Source: Bacteroidales bacterium
GTDB lineage: Bacteria > Bacteroidota > Bacteroidia > Bacteroidales > UBA10428
DNA: 56,776 bases
Direction: 5' to 3'
Assembly (NCBI GenBank): GCA_016934055.1
Contig: JAFGTR010000179.1
Location: 1-56,776, forward strand
The position numbers were made by a program, and so were the translations under genes. This document shows, piece by piece, positions 38,518 to 46,965 of the stretch (positions are counted from its first letter, which is position 1; every line of letters starts with the position of its first letter). The notes under the pieces are model-generated. The model saw nothing but the letters and a program-made list of their open reading frames with translations. It had not been told where the DNA came from and searched no databases.

Positions 38518-38784
38518 TTATCCTCCGGTTTTTATAAGATCCTGAAGAGAATCTGTAAGTATCTGTTGAATATTATCATCACTGACACGATTATACATCT
38601 TACCATCAATCTGAAGGTTTGGTCCTTCACTGCATTCTCCGAAACAATGGTCCCCCCTGAAAAACACTTTATCGGCAAGATTATGATGATTGATAAACCG
38701 CTGAATACTCTTCAGCAGGTTTTTATTTCCCCGCGAGAAGCAGGAACTGCCCAGGCATATTATTATCTCCCGCCTATGGTTCAT
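38518..38784 (-). CDS. [2Fe-2S] thioredoxin-like protein (NuoE C-terminal type)
   Basis: The 88-residue protein matches the small thioredoxin-fold [2Fe-2S] ferredoxins such as Thermotoga TM1420. The four cluster cysteines are C10, C15, C47 and C51 (IIICLGSSCFSRGN, GDHCFGECSEGPNLQIDG). It is the first gene of a three-gene unit with the hydrogenase-like PAS protein and SpoIIE phosphatase, the same order as the TM1420-TM1422 region. It likely passes electrons to or from the sensor. The divergent gene is rex. Confidence 0.88.
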   Translation of the reverse strand: MNHRREIIICLGSSCFSRGNKNLLKSIQRFINHHNLADKVFFRGDHCFGECSEGPNLQIDGKMYNRVSDDNIQQILTDSLQDLIKTGG

Positions 38785-38859
38785 AGCTTATCAGTACTGT
38801 TTCGTAAAGATAATAAGAAAATGGGAATTGTCGGGTTGTGATTGTTGTGGGTGTTATGG

Positions 38860-38880
38860 CCTGCCTGCAGGCCAGGCAGG
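38860..38880. repeat. CCTGCCTG palindrome within GTTGTGG repeats
   Basis: CCTGCCTG / CAGGCAGG form a perfect 8-bp inverted repeat with a 5-nt loop. Degenerate TTGTTGTGG and GTGGTTGT runs lie on both sides (about 38839-38910). A near copy, with one mismatch, lies at 55808-55827. It looks like a small REP-type element. Confidence 0.5.
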
Positions 38881-39051
38881 TTGTTGTGGTGGCTGTGGTG
38901 GTTGTCGGCCTGCCCTTCTTCAGGCATTCATCAGTGTTTAAGAAAGAAGGGAAGCACCGGCGGGTGATGCAATAAATACAGCACTATCTCCTCCCCTTCC
39001 TATGAAACTGTCGAACTTTTTACTTATTTTAGCCATCCAAGCTATCAAACC

Positions 39052-39675
39052 ATGAAAGTACTGCCCGAAAAGACAGTTAAGCGGCTAAGCGAATACCGGA
39101 GAACTATGCTTCGCTGCTTTGATGAAGGCAAAACGCATATATACTCGCATGAACTGGCTGCATTACATAACGTTACTGCTGTTCAGGTACGAAGAGACAT
39201 AATGTTCATCGGGTATTCAAGCCAGAGCCGTATCGGTTACGATATTAAAGACCTTACGAAAGCCATTGGCAAAATCATTGATCCCAAAGAAGTGATGAAT
39301 CTTGCTGTGGTCGGTTACGGCAACCTGGGAAAGGCACTTTCGGCCTACCTGATGAACAAAAGGCCTATGTTGAAGCTTGTGGCCGCTTTTGATATAGACC
39401 CAAAAAAAATCGGCTCTTTAAATTCAGGTATTCCTTGTTATTCTATTGAAAGGTTACGCGAAATCATAGCTTCACAAAATATTACAATGGCCATTCTTTC
39501 TGTCCCTTCATCTGCTGCCCGGGAAATGGCCAGGGCACTGGTGGCTTCCGGGATTAAAGGAATCCTTAATTTCACCACCGTAAACATCAATGTCCCGGCC
39601 GATATTGCACTTGAGGAATCTGATATCATTTCTTCCATTGAAAAATTAGCATATTTTGTAAAGCGTACCAGGTAA
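39052..39675 (+). CDS. rex: Redox-sensing transcriptional repressor Rex
   Basis: The 207-residue protein is Rex. It has an N-terminal winged helix (KTVKRLSEYRRTML, SHELAALHNVTAVQVRRDIM) and a Rossmann domain with VVGYGNLGKALSAYL, which binds NADH/NAD+. A C-terminal helix (SSIEKLAYFVKRTR) aids dimerisation. It represses fermentation and hydrogenase genes when NADH is low. It is divergent from the redox-sensor unit at 35464-38784, which suggests joint control. I did not find a clear palindromic Rex site in the 267-nt gap. Confidence 0.95.
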   Translation: MKVLPEKTVKRLSEYRRTMLRCFDEGKTHIYSHELAALHNVTAVQVRRDIMFIGYSSQSRIGYDIKDLTKAIGKIIDPKEVMNLAVVGYGNLGKALSAYLMNKRPMLKLVAAFDIDPKKIGSLNSGIPCYSIERLREIIASQNITMAILSVPSSAAREMARALVASGIKGILNFTTVNINVPADIALEESDIISSIEKLAYFVKRTR

Positions 39676-39683
39676 TTATTTGG

Positions 39684-39787
39684 TGATTTGGTGATCTGCT
39701 GATCTGCTGATTTGGTGATTGGGTGATCTGCTGATCTGCTGATTTGGTGATTGGGTGATTGGGTGATTGGGTGATTGGGTGACCTGC
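39684..39787 (+). repeat. Tandem array of 8-nt units TGATYKGS
   Basis: Thirteen consecutive 8-nt units start right after rex. In order: TGATTTGG, TGATCTGC twice, TGATTTGG, TGATTGGG, TGATCTGC twice, TGATTTGG, TGATTGGG four times and TGACCTGC. A five-unit block is thus itself partly repeated. A CAACCACAACC-type simple repeat follows (about 39797-39840). The same 8-nt family occurs at 12939-12962. Confidence 0.85.
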
Positions 39788-39991
39788 CTCCAAGACTACA
39801 ACAACCACAACCACCACAACCAGTACAACAACCACAACCTCACCCCCGGCTCTGCAAAATAACATCGAGGCTTCGTCACACTCTGCAACCTTTCACCTTC
39901 CTTTTTTGTTATAATAATTTAGATTAAATAAAAATATAAGAATGCTTATTTTTTTTATAATTTAGGCACCAGCCTTAAAAATGAGGTTTAT
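39788..39991. other. Simple repeat and AT-rich region upstream of the Fur-family gene
   Basis: After the 8-nt array come degenerate ACAACCACAACC repeats to about 39842, then AT-rich sequence. An imperfect palindrome at 39930-39955 (ATAAG-AATG-CTTAT core with A/T flanks) lies 36 nt before the Fur-family ATG and could be an autoregulatory site. That is a guess from position and symmetry. Confidence 0.4.
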
Positions 39992-40456
39992 ATGACATCA
40001 GCTGAAACAAAAGAAACAGTAAAGCAAATATTTACAGATTATCTTGAAAAAAAAGGTCATCGTAAAACGCCCGAAAGGTATGCTATTCTTGATGAAATAT
40101 ACGAAAACAAAGGTCACTTTGATATTGAGACCTTATACGTATTAATGAAAAACAAAAACTACAGGGTTAGCCGGGCAACACTTTATAATACCATTGAATT
40201 ACTGTTGGACTGCAACCTGGTTATCAAGCATCAGTTTGGTAAAAACATTGCCCAGTTTGAAAAAGCATTTCAATGCATTCAGCATGACCATCTCATTGAT
40301 ATTGAAAGTGGTGCCGTAGTTGAATTCTGCGATCCCCGCATACAGGAAATCATCAATACAGCCTGTGAGCTGAACGGATTTGTTCCAAGTCACCATTCAC
40401 TCTATATATACGGCAGAAAAATACAGGCCTATGATAGAAAAAAAAGACCCACATGA
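39992..40456 (+). CDS. Fur-family transcriptional regulator
   Basis: The 154-residue protein has the Fur winged helix ([40 protein letters not shown]) and the dimerisation and metal domain ([20 protein letters not shown], then [15 protein letters not shown]). The usual structural-zinc CxxC after HDHL is absent ([10 protein letters not shown]), as in some Fur and PerR-like subgroups. Regulatory metal ligands HDH and SHH are kept. It may sense iron, manganese or peroxide; the sequence does not decide. It stands alone on the plus strand, upstream of purA. Confidence 0.85.
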   Translation: MTSAETKETVKQIFTDYLEKKGHRKTPERYAILDEIYENKGHFDIETLYVLMKNKNYRVSRATLYNTIELLLDCNLVIKHQFGKNIAQFEKAFQCIQHDHLIDIESGAVVEFCDPRIQEIINTACELNGFVPSHHSLYIYGRKIQAYDRKKRPT

Positions 40457-40771
40457 ATGCAGAGACTGTTAAAGGTAAACCATAAAACATCAATTTCCAT
40501 CTGCTTTACGGCATTAAGTCTTATTATACCATTTCTCTGTCTTCGCTACTCAATTTTAAGTCTGCTCAAAAAAGCACAAAAAATAAAAATGCCATAAAGA
40601 TATCAAATCAGAAGGATCGCAAAGAATTTACAATTAATGGATTATACTTTGTATTGGTTTTATGTCCGGGTACCTTAAAGGCAAAAATATGCTTTTATGG
40701 AGTGGCCCGGCCTGAATATTTCACGAAATTATTTGTACCTTGCGCATGAATTTTTCAATCATACCATTTTA
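40457..40771. other. Intergenic region upstream of purA
   Basis: No gene is seen in these 315 nt. The region is AT-rich, with a CAAAAAAGCACAAAAAATAA run near 40566. Near its end 40736-40743 reads TACCTTGC after TTTG, close to the Bacteroidetes -7 form TAnnTTTG, and lies 28 nt before the purA ATG; it is the likely promoter. Confidence 0.5.
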
Positions 40772-42037
40772 ATGAAAGTAGACGTTTTGTTAGGCCTTCA
40801 ATGGGGAGATGAAGGCAAGGGAAAAATTGTGGATGTACTGACACCCGGCTATGATATCATTGCACGTTTTCAGGGAGGTCCAAACGCCGGACACACCCTC
40901 GAATTCAATTCCATTAAACACATCCTGCATACCATCCCGTCAGGGATTTTTCATCCCCATCAGGTTAATGTAATCGGCAACGGGGTGGTTATTGATCCGG
41001 TTATTTTCAAAAAAGAGACCGAAGCACTGGCAGCGTTAGGTGTGGATTTAAAAGACAAATTACTGATTTCCACGAAAGCACATCTGATATTGCCTTCTCA
41101 CCGCATTCTTGATGCAGCTTCCGAAGCAGCTAAAGGATTGACAAAAATTGGTTCCACTCTTAAGGGTATAGGCCCGACCTATATGGACAAAACAGGCAGA
41201 AATGGTTTAAGGGTAGGTGACATCATTTCACCGGCTTTTAAAGAGAAATATCAATTCCTGAAAGAAAAACACAAGGACCTCCTTACGATATATAATTATC
41301 CATATGATATTGAAGAACAGGAAAAAACCTGGTTTGAAGGTATTGAGGAGATAAGGAAATATGACATTATCGATAGTGAAGTATTCATCAACCAACAACT
41401 CGTCAAAGGAAAAAAGATACTTGCCGAAGGAGCACAGGGCACTCTGCTTGATATTGATTTCGGATCCTACCCTTTTGTGACTTCATCCAATACAATATGT
41501 GCCGGAGCCTGTACGGGACTTGGTATTGCTCCTTCAAAAATCGGAGAAGTGCTGGGTGTTTTCAAGGCCTATTGTACACGTGTCGGATCAGGACCTTTCC
41601 CGACAGAACAGGATAACGAAACCGGAAATTCATTGCAAAAGACGGGCAGTGAATTTGGAGCCACAACAGGCAGACCGCGTCGTTGCGGATGGCTGGATCT
41701 TGTAGCTCTGAAATATTCAATTATGATTAACGGTGTAACACAGCTCTTCATGACCAAATCAGATGTGCTTTCTGATTTTGATAAGATAAAAATTGCGGTC
41801 AAATACAAAATAAATGATATTGAAACCGAATCATTACCTTATGATCTGAATGATATTACAGAACCGGTATATTTTGAAATGAAAGGATGGAAGCGTGATA
41901 TTTCAAATGTTACCTCAGCCGATGATATGCCCCGGGAATTAACAGATTACATAAGTTTCATTGAAAACGAAACCGGGGTGCCCATTACCATTGTATCATT
42001 GGGCCCTGACCGTCGTCAGATTCTTTTCAGGAAATAA
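40772..42037 (+). CDS. purA: Adenylosuccinate synthetase
   Basis: The 421-residue enzyme joins IMP and aspartate with GTP to form adenylosuccinate, the first step from IMP to AMP. The start at 40772 (MKVDVLLGLQWGDEGKGKIV) places the GTP-binding loop GDEGKGK at its normal N-terminal place; the in-frame ATG at 40697 lies upstream of the promoter-like box. Other marks are GGPNAGHT, GIGPTYMDKTGRNGLRVGD, EGAQGTLLDIDFGSYPFVTS and TGRPRRCGWLDL. Length is normal. Confidence 0.96.
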   Translation: MKVDVLLGLQWGDEGKGKIVDVLTPGYDIIARFQGGPNAGHTLEFNSIKHILHTIPSGIFHPHQVNVIGNGVVIDPVIFKKETEALAALGVDLKDKLLISTKAHLILPSHRILDAASEAAKGLTKIGSTLKGIGPTYMDKTGRNGLRVGDIISPAFKEKYQFLKEKHKDLLTIYNYPYDIEEQEKTWFEGIEEIRKYDIIDSEVFINQQLVKGKKILAEGAQGTLLDIDFGSYPFVTSSNTICAGACTGLGIAPSKIGEVLGVFKAYCTRVGSGPFPTEQDNETGNSLQKTGSEFGATTGRPRRCGWLDLVALKYSIMINGVTQLFMTKSDVLSDFDKIKIAVKYKINDIETESLPYDLNDITEPVYFEMKGWKRDISNVTSADDMPRELTDYISFIENETGVPITIVSLGPDRRQILFRK

Positions 42038-42084
42038 TTTCACTGTTCACAATAAATATTCAAATCTTCAAACCTGACAGCCAA

Positions 42085-43455
42085 TCATCTCTTGTTTGGC
42101 AATTCCAATCCATATCCGCTGATCTTGTCTTCCCTCTTTAAAAGGAAGGCAAAGAGGAAGCCAAATAATCCGAGAGCGGCCAGCATCAGAATCGGATTGG
42201 TGTAATCAAAGCTGGCCTCCCCGGCCTTTACCATTTCAGCTGTAACGCCCGGATTTGATTTATCCAGAACCTTTCCAATGAGTAAAGTAAAACCCCACAA
42301 TCCGAGATTCTGGATAGAAAACATAAGACCGTAAGCAGTACCAATACGGCTTTGATCCACAATTTTTGTTACCGAAGGCCACATAGCCGCCGGAATGAGT
42401 GAAAAAGCAATGCCCAGCATGAACATTGGGATAATGGGAGTAACCCTGGTCATCGACAGGACAAGGTGCACCAGCACCAGTAAACCTGAGCCGAAAAGCA
42501 TTACACTGGCACTTTTCCCTTTGGTATCGGTAAGCCAACCAAACAACGGGGTAAAAACGATAGTCCCGAAATATACTGAAGAACTTATAATGCCACTGAT
42601 TTTTTCACTGAAGGAAAACTTATTCTGCAGAAGATCAGGTGCATATTTCATAAAAGGGAAAACAGCTGAATAAAAAGTAACACAAAGCAATGCTATATAA
42701 ATAAAGGACCGGTTTGTTAAAAGAGCAAAAACATCTTTTATGTTGAAAGGTTCTTCAGCTTCGATAAGGATTTGTTTTTCACGGCGATCAAAGCGATAAT
42801 CAATAACGACATATATAAGGAAAAGCAGGAAACCTATACCGAGCAGCAGTGCGCCGAACCATATAGGCGTTGTCCATTCAGGTTCCATTAATTGCGGGGT
42901 GATGATCAGCGACAGTGCTGCCCCTAAACGGGCAATAGCCAGGTTAATACCGAGTGCAAAAGCGATCTCTTTTCCTTTGAACCATTTAACAATTGTTTTG
43001 GTTATCACAACAATACTTGTTTCAGCCCCCAGGCCAAAAAGAAAATAACCTATTGACATGACCTTCAGTGCAGGTGACATGCCTGGCCAGAATGAACTCA
43101 TCAGATTATATCCGTAACCTCCTGCATTAAAATAGGAAGAAGCGCCATATCCGGTTATTAAGGATCCGGCAAACATAAAAAACACAAAAAATAAACCCGT
43201 AATACGGATACCGAATTTATCAGCTATCATACCGCCAAAAACAGCCATAAGCAGGAAAACATTCGGTATTGAATAGGCAGCAATAAAAAAGCCATAATCC
43301 CCTGATGAAAAGCCCAGTATCTCTCCCATTTTTTGCTTAAGAGGAGAAAGAGCATCATAAAAATAATAATTTGCTGCCATCACAAAGCTGATGAGCAACA
43401 GGATGCTCCATCGAAAAGCCTTATTCTCACGGAAAGAATGTGATATGTTCAACAT
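42085..43455 (-). CDS. MFS transporter, MFSD1-like
   Basis: The 456-residue protein has 12 predicted membrane helices. An MFS-type motif A appears as GGMIADKFGIRITGL after helix 2, and its second-half counterpart as FGWLTDTKGKSASVM. The extended loop after helix 3 (GASSYFNAGGYGYNLMSSFW) is unusual. It resembles MFSD1/oxalate-formate-type MFS proteins, but the substrate is unknown. It is convergent with purA and divergent from the first PFK gene. An exact minus-strand TATATTTG box (43475-43482) lies 20 nt before the ATG. Confidence 0.8.
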   Translation of the reverse strand: MLNISHSFRENKAFRWSILLLISFVMAANYYFYDALSPLKQKMGEILGFSSGDYGFFIAAYSIPNVFLLMAVFGGMIADKFGIRITGLFFVFFMFAGSLITGYGASSYFNAGGYGYNLMSSFWPGMSPALKVMSIGYFLFGLGAETSIVVITKTIVKWFKGKEIAFALGINLAIARLGAALSLIITPQLMEPEWTTPIWFGALLLGIGFLLFLIYVVIDYRFDRREKQILIEAEEPFNIKDVFALLTNRSFIYIALLCVTFYSAVFPFMKYAPDLLQNKFSFSEKISGIISSSVYFGTIVFTPLFGWLTDTKGKSASVMLFGSGLLVLVHLVLSMTRVTPIIPMFMLGIAFSLIPAAMWPSVTKIVDQSRIGTAYGLMFSIQNLGLWGFTLLIGKVLDKSNPGVTAEMVKAGEASFDYTNPILMLAALGLFGFLFAFLLKREDKISGYGLELPNKR

Positions 43456-43474
43456 GATATAATGATTAAAACTT

Positions 43475-43482
43475 CAAATATA
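43475..43482 (-). promoter_or_regulatory. Putative -7 box for the MFS gene
   Basis: The minus strand reads TATATTTG, an exact match to TAnnTTTG, 20 nt before the MFS ATG at 43455. The nearest TTG upstream is at 25 nt, longer than the usual 19-21, so the -33 match is weak. Confidence 0.4.
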
Positions 43483-43703
43483 GAAGTTTTATTTTACCAT
43501 AACATGACAAGTGGCATAGAATCCGGATTTTGAAAAGCTTTTCTTCCCCTTTTGAGTTGTTTGTTTGCTTTTAGGAGACGGGGCAATCAGCATGAAGAAT
43601 TTCTTATCAAAGATTTACATTTTAAAAATATATTCACATCTTTGCTCTCCCAAAACAACAAAAGCCATAAATCTAAATATATAACTGATAATCAACCACT
43701 ACT

Positions 43704-44921
43704 ATGAATGAATCTATAGCAATCTTATGCGCAGGCGGACCTGCTCCCGGTATTAACACCGTTGTTGGTTCAGTAACCAAAGTATTTCTGAATGCCGGCT
43801 ATAATGTAATTGGGATCCATGAAGGATACAAGACAATCTTCACAGATCATCCGAATATCGAAATGCTTGATTTTTCTTTTGCTGACCTCATTTACAGCCG
43901 TGGGGGATCAGCGCTGAAGATGAGTCGTTATAAACCCAAAGATGAAGAATTTAAGGTTGATTTTTTTGTCAACAACAATGTAAAATTACTGGTGACCATT
44001 GGAGGCGATGACACAGCTTCAACGGCAAACAGGCTCAGTAAATTTCTTGAAAAGAACAAGGTGAAGGTATCGAACATCCATGTTCCCAAAACCATCGACA
44101 ATGATCTGCCTCTTCCTGAAGGAATTCCTACCTTCGGATATCATTCAGCAAAGGAAGAAGGGGTTAAAATAGGAACAACCATATACGAAGACGCACGTAC
44201 CAGCGGCAACTGGTTTGTAATATCAGCGATGGGCCGTGAGGCTGGTCACCTGGCATTTGGCATCGGCACTTCCTGTCATTTCCCTATGATTATCATTCCT
44301 GAAATGTTCAATAAAACCAAAATCACATTTGATAAAATTACGCGCATGATCATTTCATCGATGATAAAACGCAAACTGCTCGGTATTGAATACGGCGTTG
44401 CCATTATCAGCGAAGGTGTTTTTCACTTCATGAGCGATGAAGAAATTGAGGGAACAGGCATTAATTTTACGTATGATGAACATGGTCATCCCGAGCTGGG
44501 TAATGTGAGCAAAGCCCATATTTTTAATATGTTGTTGCAACGCAGGCTTCAAAGATTGAATCTTTCTATAAGAAGCCGGCCCAGTGAAATTGGTTACGAA
44601 CTCCGCTGTATACGTCCGATTGCCTACGACCTGGCCTATGCAACATTGCTTGGCACCGGAATTTATAAGCTTTTCAAGGAAGGATTAACAGGTTGCATGA
44701 TCATCCAGAACCATCAAGGCAATGTTGAACCCTTATATCTGAAAGATGTTGAGGATGAAAACGGAAAGGTAAAGCCACGTCTTGTCAATATAGCATCAGA
44801 ACGGGTAAAACTTGTTTTTGACAATAACCTGCATTACATTACCAAAAATGATTACAAAACGGCAAAGAAATACCTTGCTGATCCTGAAGAATATGATTTC
44901 AGGAAAATCCTGGAATGGTAA
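43704..44921 (+). CDS. 6-phosphofructokinase, pyrophosphate-type (first of two)
   Basis: The 405-residue enzyme is a group A/III-like phosphofructokinase. The phosphate-donor site reads GGDDT (100-104) and PKTIDND (128-134). Asp at the third-variable position of GGDD and Lys in PKTIDND are the marks of PPi-dependent enzymes; ATP enzymes have GGDG and PGTIDND. Other family marks are AGGPAPGINTVV and MGREAGHLAFG. It would phosphorylate fructose 6-phosphate reversibly with PPi. A strong terminator separates it from a second PFK gene. Confidence 0.88.
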   Translation: MNESIAILCAGGPAPGINTVVGSVTKVFLNAGYNVIGIHEGYKTIFTDHPNIEMLDFSFADLIYSRGGSALKMSRYKPKDEEFKVDFFVNNNVKLLVTIGGDDTASTANRLSKFLEKNKVKVSNIHVPKTIDNDLPLPEGIPTFGYHSAKEEGVKIGTTIYEDARTSGNWFVISAMGREAGHLAFGIGTSCHFPMIIIPEMFNKTKITFDKITRMIISSMIKRKLLGIEYGVAIISEGVFHFMSDEEIEGTGINFTYDEHGHPELGNVSKAHIFNMLLQRRLQRLNLSIRSRPSEIGYELRCIRPIAYDLAYATLLGTGIYKLFKEGLTGCMIIQNHQGNVEPLYLKDVEDENGKVKPRLVNIASERVKLVFDNNLHYITKNDYKTAKKYLADPEEYDFRKILEW

Positions 44922-44925
44922 CCTG

Positions 44926-44954
44926 AAAGCCCCGTTGAACGGGGCTTTTTTTTT
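44926..44954 (+). terminator. Intrinsic terminator after the first PFK gene
   Basis: The inverted repeat AAAGCCCCGT / ACGGGGCTTT, with a 3-nt loop, is followed by a long T run to 44954. It starts 5 nt after the first PFK stop. It is a textbook intrinsic terminator and separates the two PFK genes into different transcripts. Confidence 0.9.
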
Positions 44955-45018
44955 GTAGTAAATTTTAATATCTTTAACTGCTGATTTAAAGTTTCTTATA
45001 AAAAACACACTTTACACC

Positions 45019-46227
45019 ATGGGCACAGTCAAAAAGAAAAAAGGCACCATCGCCATTCTCACCGGTGGAGGAGATGTGCCGGGATTAAATCCTGCTATCA
45101 GGGCCATTACAATCAGAGCGTTAAGGGAGGGATATCAGGTTTTGGGCCTCAGAAGAGGTTGGGCTGGCATTACCGAATTGGTCAGAGATAAAAAAGCTGA
45201 CAACAGTGAAAAATATGTAGTATTAACGGAAGAACTTGTCAACAAAGCAGGCAGAACCGGAGGCACTTTTCTTCATACATCGCGCACACGTCCCAGTCAT
45301 GTTCCAAAAGCTGAAGTCCCGGAACAATATCGTGACAAATATAAAAATGAAGTTAACGACCTAACCGATGAGGTTATTAAAAATCTTGAGTACCTTGGTG
45401 TTGATTACCTTATTCCTATTGGCGGTGACGATACCCTGACCTATGGTGTACGTTTATATGCCGAAGGGGTAAAAGTGGTGGCTATCCCCAAAACAATGGA
45501 CAATGATGTTCCCGGGACGGATTATTGTATTGGTTTCAGCACCTGTGTTACCCGTACCATTCAGATGTGCAATACATTGCGTACGTCGGCAGGTTCACAC
45601 GAACGCATCCTGGTGCTTGTGGTGTTCGGAAGATACGCCGGTTTCACAGCTATGTTGCCCACCATGGCAGGTGCTGCCAACAGGTGTGTGATTCCCGAAT
45701 ATAAGTTTGATCCCGAACTCCTGACGCGGCTTCTGTTAGAAGACCGGGAAAAAAATCCCAGCCGGTACTCTGTGGTGTTGGTTTCTGAAGGAGCACAGAT
45801 GACCGGAACAAGTGATACAACTTTCCGTCCGGGTGAAAAAGATGATTATATTCACGTAACCCTTGGAGGTATCGGCGAGTTAATCTCTGATAAAATAAAA
45901 GAATACTCTGCACAATATAACAAAGGGAAAAAAATCAACACCATTTATCAGCAACTGGGTTATCTTGTAAGGGGCGGTGATCCTGACGCCATTGATTCAA
46001 TAGTCCCCATGGCTTATGGCAATCTTGCCCTTGACCTGATATTAAAAGGTATTCACGGCAGACTCGTTGTCCTCCGGAACGGACGCTATGATAATGCCCC
46101 GATCGATGTTGTTACAAGCACAAATAAAGTGGTTGATGTAAAACGATATTATAACATCGATCGATTAAGACCTCACTATAAAAGTTTTGAGTTTCAGCCC
46201 CTGTTTATCATGACAGGTAATTCCTGA
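45019..46227 (+). CDS. 6-phosphofructokinase, pyrophosphate-type (second of two)
   Basis: The 402-residue protein is a second phosphofructokinase, clearly different from its neighbour. It also has the PPi-type residues GGDDT (135-139) and PKTMDND (157-163). The N-terminal TGGGDVPGLNPAIRA and the active-site GRYAGFTAML are present. Its divergence from the first copy speaks for an old paralogue and not a recent tandem duplication. One may act in glycolysis and the other in gluconeogenesis or another phosphosugar reaction; the sequence does not tell. Confidence 0.85.
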   Translation: MGTVKKKKGTIAILTGGGDVPGLNPAIRAITIRALREGYQVLGLRRGWAGITELVRDKKADNSEKYVVLTEELVNKAGRTGGTFLHTSRTRPSHVPKAEVPEQYRDKYKNEVNDLTDEVIKNLEYLGVDYLIPIGGDDTLTYGVRLYAEGVKVVAIPKTMDNDVPGTDYCIGFSTCVTRTIQMCNTLRTSAGSHERILVLVVFGRYAGFTAMLPTMAGAANRCVIPEYKFDPELLTRLLLEDREKNPSRYSVVLVSEGAQMTGTSDTTFRPGEKDDYIHVTLGGIGELISDKIKEYSAQYNKGKKINTIYQQLGYLVRGGDPDAIDSIVPMAYGNLALDLILKGIHGRLVVLRNGRYDNAPIDVVTSTNKVVDVKRYYNIDRLRPHYKSFEFQPLFIMTGNS

Positions 46228-46229
46228 AA

Positions 46230-46266
46230 AAAATAAGCGATTGCCTTTGCAGGAATCGCTTATTTT
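46230..46266. terminator. Two-way terminator between PFK and SPOR genes
   Basis: A perfect 13-bp inverted repeat (46230-46242 with 46254-46266) has A-run and T-run ends on both strands. It lies between the convergent PFK and SPOR genes and overlaps the SPOR stop codon. It probably ends transcription from both sides. Confidence 0.85.
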
Positions 46267-46727
46267 CTAACATAAACCCAGGCATTGGGTGTAATATCCG
46301 CCCTGAATTGATCGATTTCAGCCACGCTGGTTCTGAAATTATTATATGATCTTGCAGAAACCATTTGCAAACCGCTTGTTCCAAAGATAATCTCACCTTC
46401 ATAACCCATACCTCTGATCTTTTCAGCATACCGGCTGGCATTTTCAGGTACCATGAAACAACCAACAATCATATAAAACTGAGCATTGGTTGCCGGTAAT
46501 GATTGAGGTTGAATATCCACCGGACTTGCTTCTTGCTGTTGTTCCTGCTGTATTTCACTCATCATATCCTGATAATAAATGGAAGAATCGACATACTCTG
46601 CATGACTCACTGTATCAACAAATGCTGAAAGTGTATCCACTTTCTTTGACAGAAACTTTGTTTTAATGAACTTGCAGGAAGGCATGACCAGCAGGATAAC
46701 CAATGAAACTACAATAATTTTTTTCAT
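46260..46727 (-). CDS. SPOR-domain lipoprotein
   Basis: The 155-residue protein has a lipoprotein signal (VVSLVILLVMPSC, Cys18), a Glu/Gln-rich linker (MSEIQQEQQQEASP) and a C-terminal SPOR domain (about 82-155, FYMIVGCFMVPENASRYAEK, GLQMVSARSYNNFR). SPOR domains bind denuded peptidoglycan glycans at division sites. It likely sits in the outer or inner membrane, facing the periplasm. It forms a single-gene unit. Confidence 0.85.
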   Translation of the reverse strand: MKKIIVVSLVILLVMPSCKFIKTKFLSKKVDTLSAFVDTVSHAEYVDSSIYYQDMMSEIQQEQQQEASPVDIQPQSLPATNAQFYMIVGCFMVPENASRYAEKIRGMGYEGEIIFGTSGLQMVSARSYNNFRTSVAEIDQFRADITPNAWVYVRK

Positions 46728-46916
46728 TTGGATTCAATATGGGTTAACACATTTATCTAATTTAAGCTAAGATAAGAAAAGACCTTCATTCACACACCAC
46801 ACATAGTTGTTAATAAACACCCGGACAAAAGGAAAAATGCTGATATTTGACCATTAACGGTTTGTTAATAAGTTTTTTGTTTAGGATCATTGATGATTAT
46901 ACCTTCTTGTGAATAA

Positions 46917-46945
46917 AAAAAGCGGCTTAAATAAAGCCGCTTTTT
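46917..46945 (-). terminator. Intrinsic terminator of the TPR lipoprotein gene
   Basis: AAAAAGCGGCTT / AAGCCGCTTTTT form a 12-bp stem with a 5-nt loop, 21 nt after the stop of the minus-strand TPR gene. The T run on the minus strand fits a terminator for that gene. Confidence 0.85.
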
Positions 46946-46965
46946 AATATTTCAGTACAATATGT

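Noticed and set aside
39684..39787. CRISPR array
   Set aside because: The units are 8 nt with no spacers and no cas genes nearby; it is a simple tandem repeat.
39626..39865. Minus-strand frame rich in ITQSPNHPI and VVVV
   Set aside because: It is a translation of the 8-nt and CCACAAC repeats and overlaps the end of rex.
40697..40771. N-terminal extension of purA from the ATG at 40697
   Set aside because: The added residues do not match the family, and a promoter-like box lies within this stretch.
43704..46227. Recent tandem duplication of PFK
   Set aside because: The two proteins differ over most of their length; only donor-site and substrate motifs are shared.
46853..46869. Rex operator ATTAAC-GGTTT-GTTAAT
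   Set aside because: The half-sites point the wrong way compared with the Rex site (TTGTxAA...TTxACAA), and the flanking genes are not redox genes.
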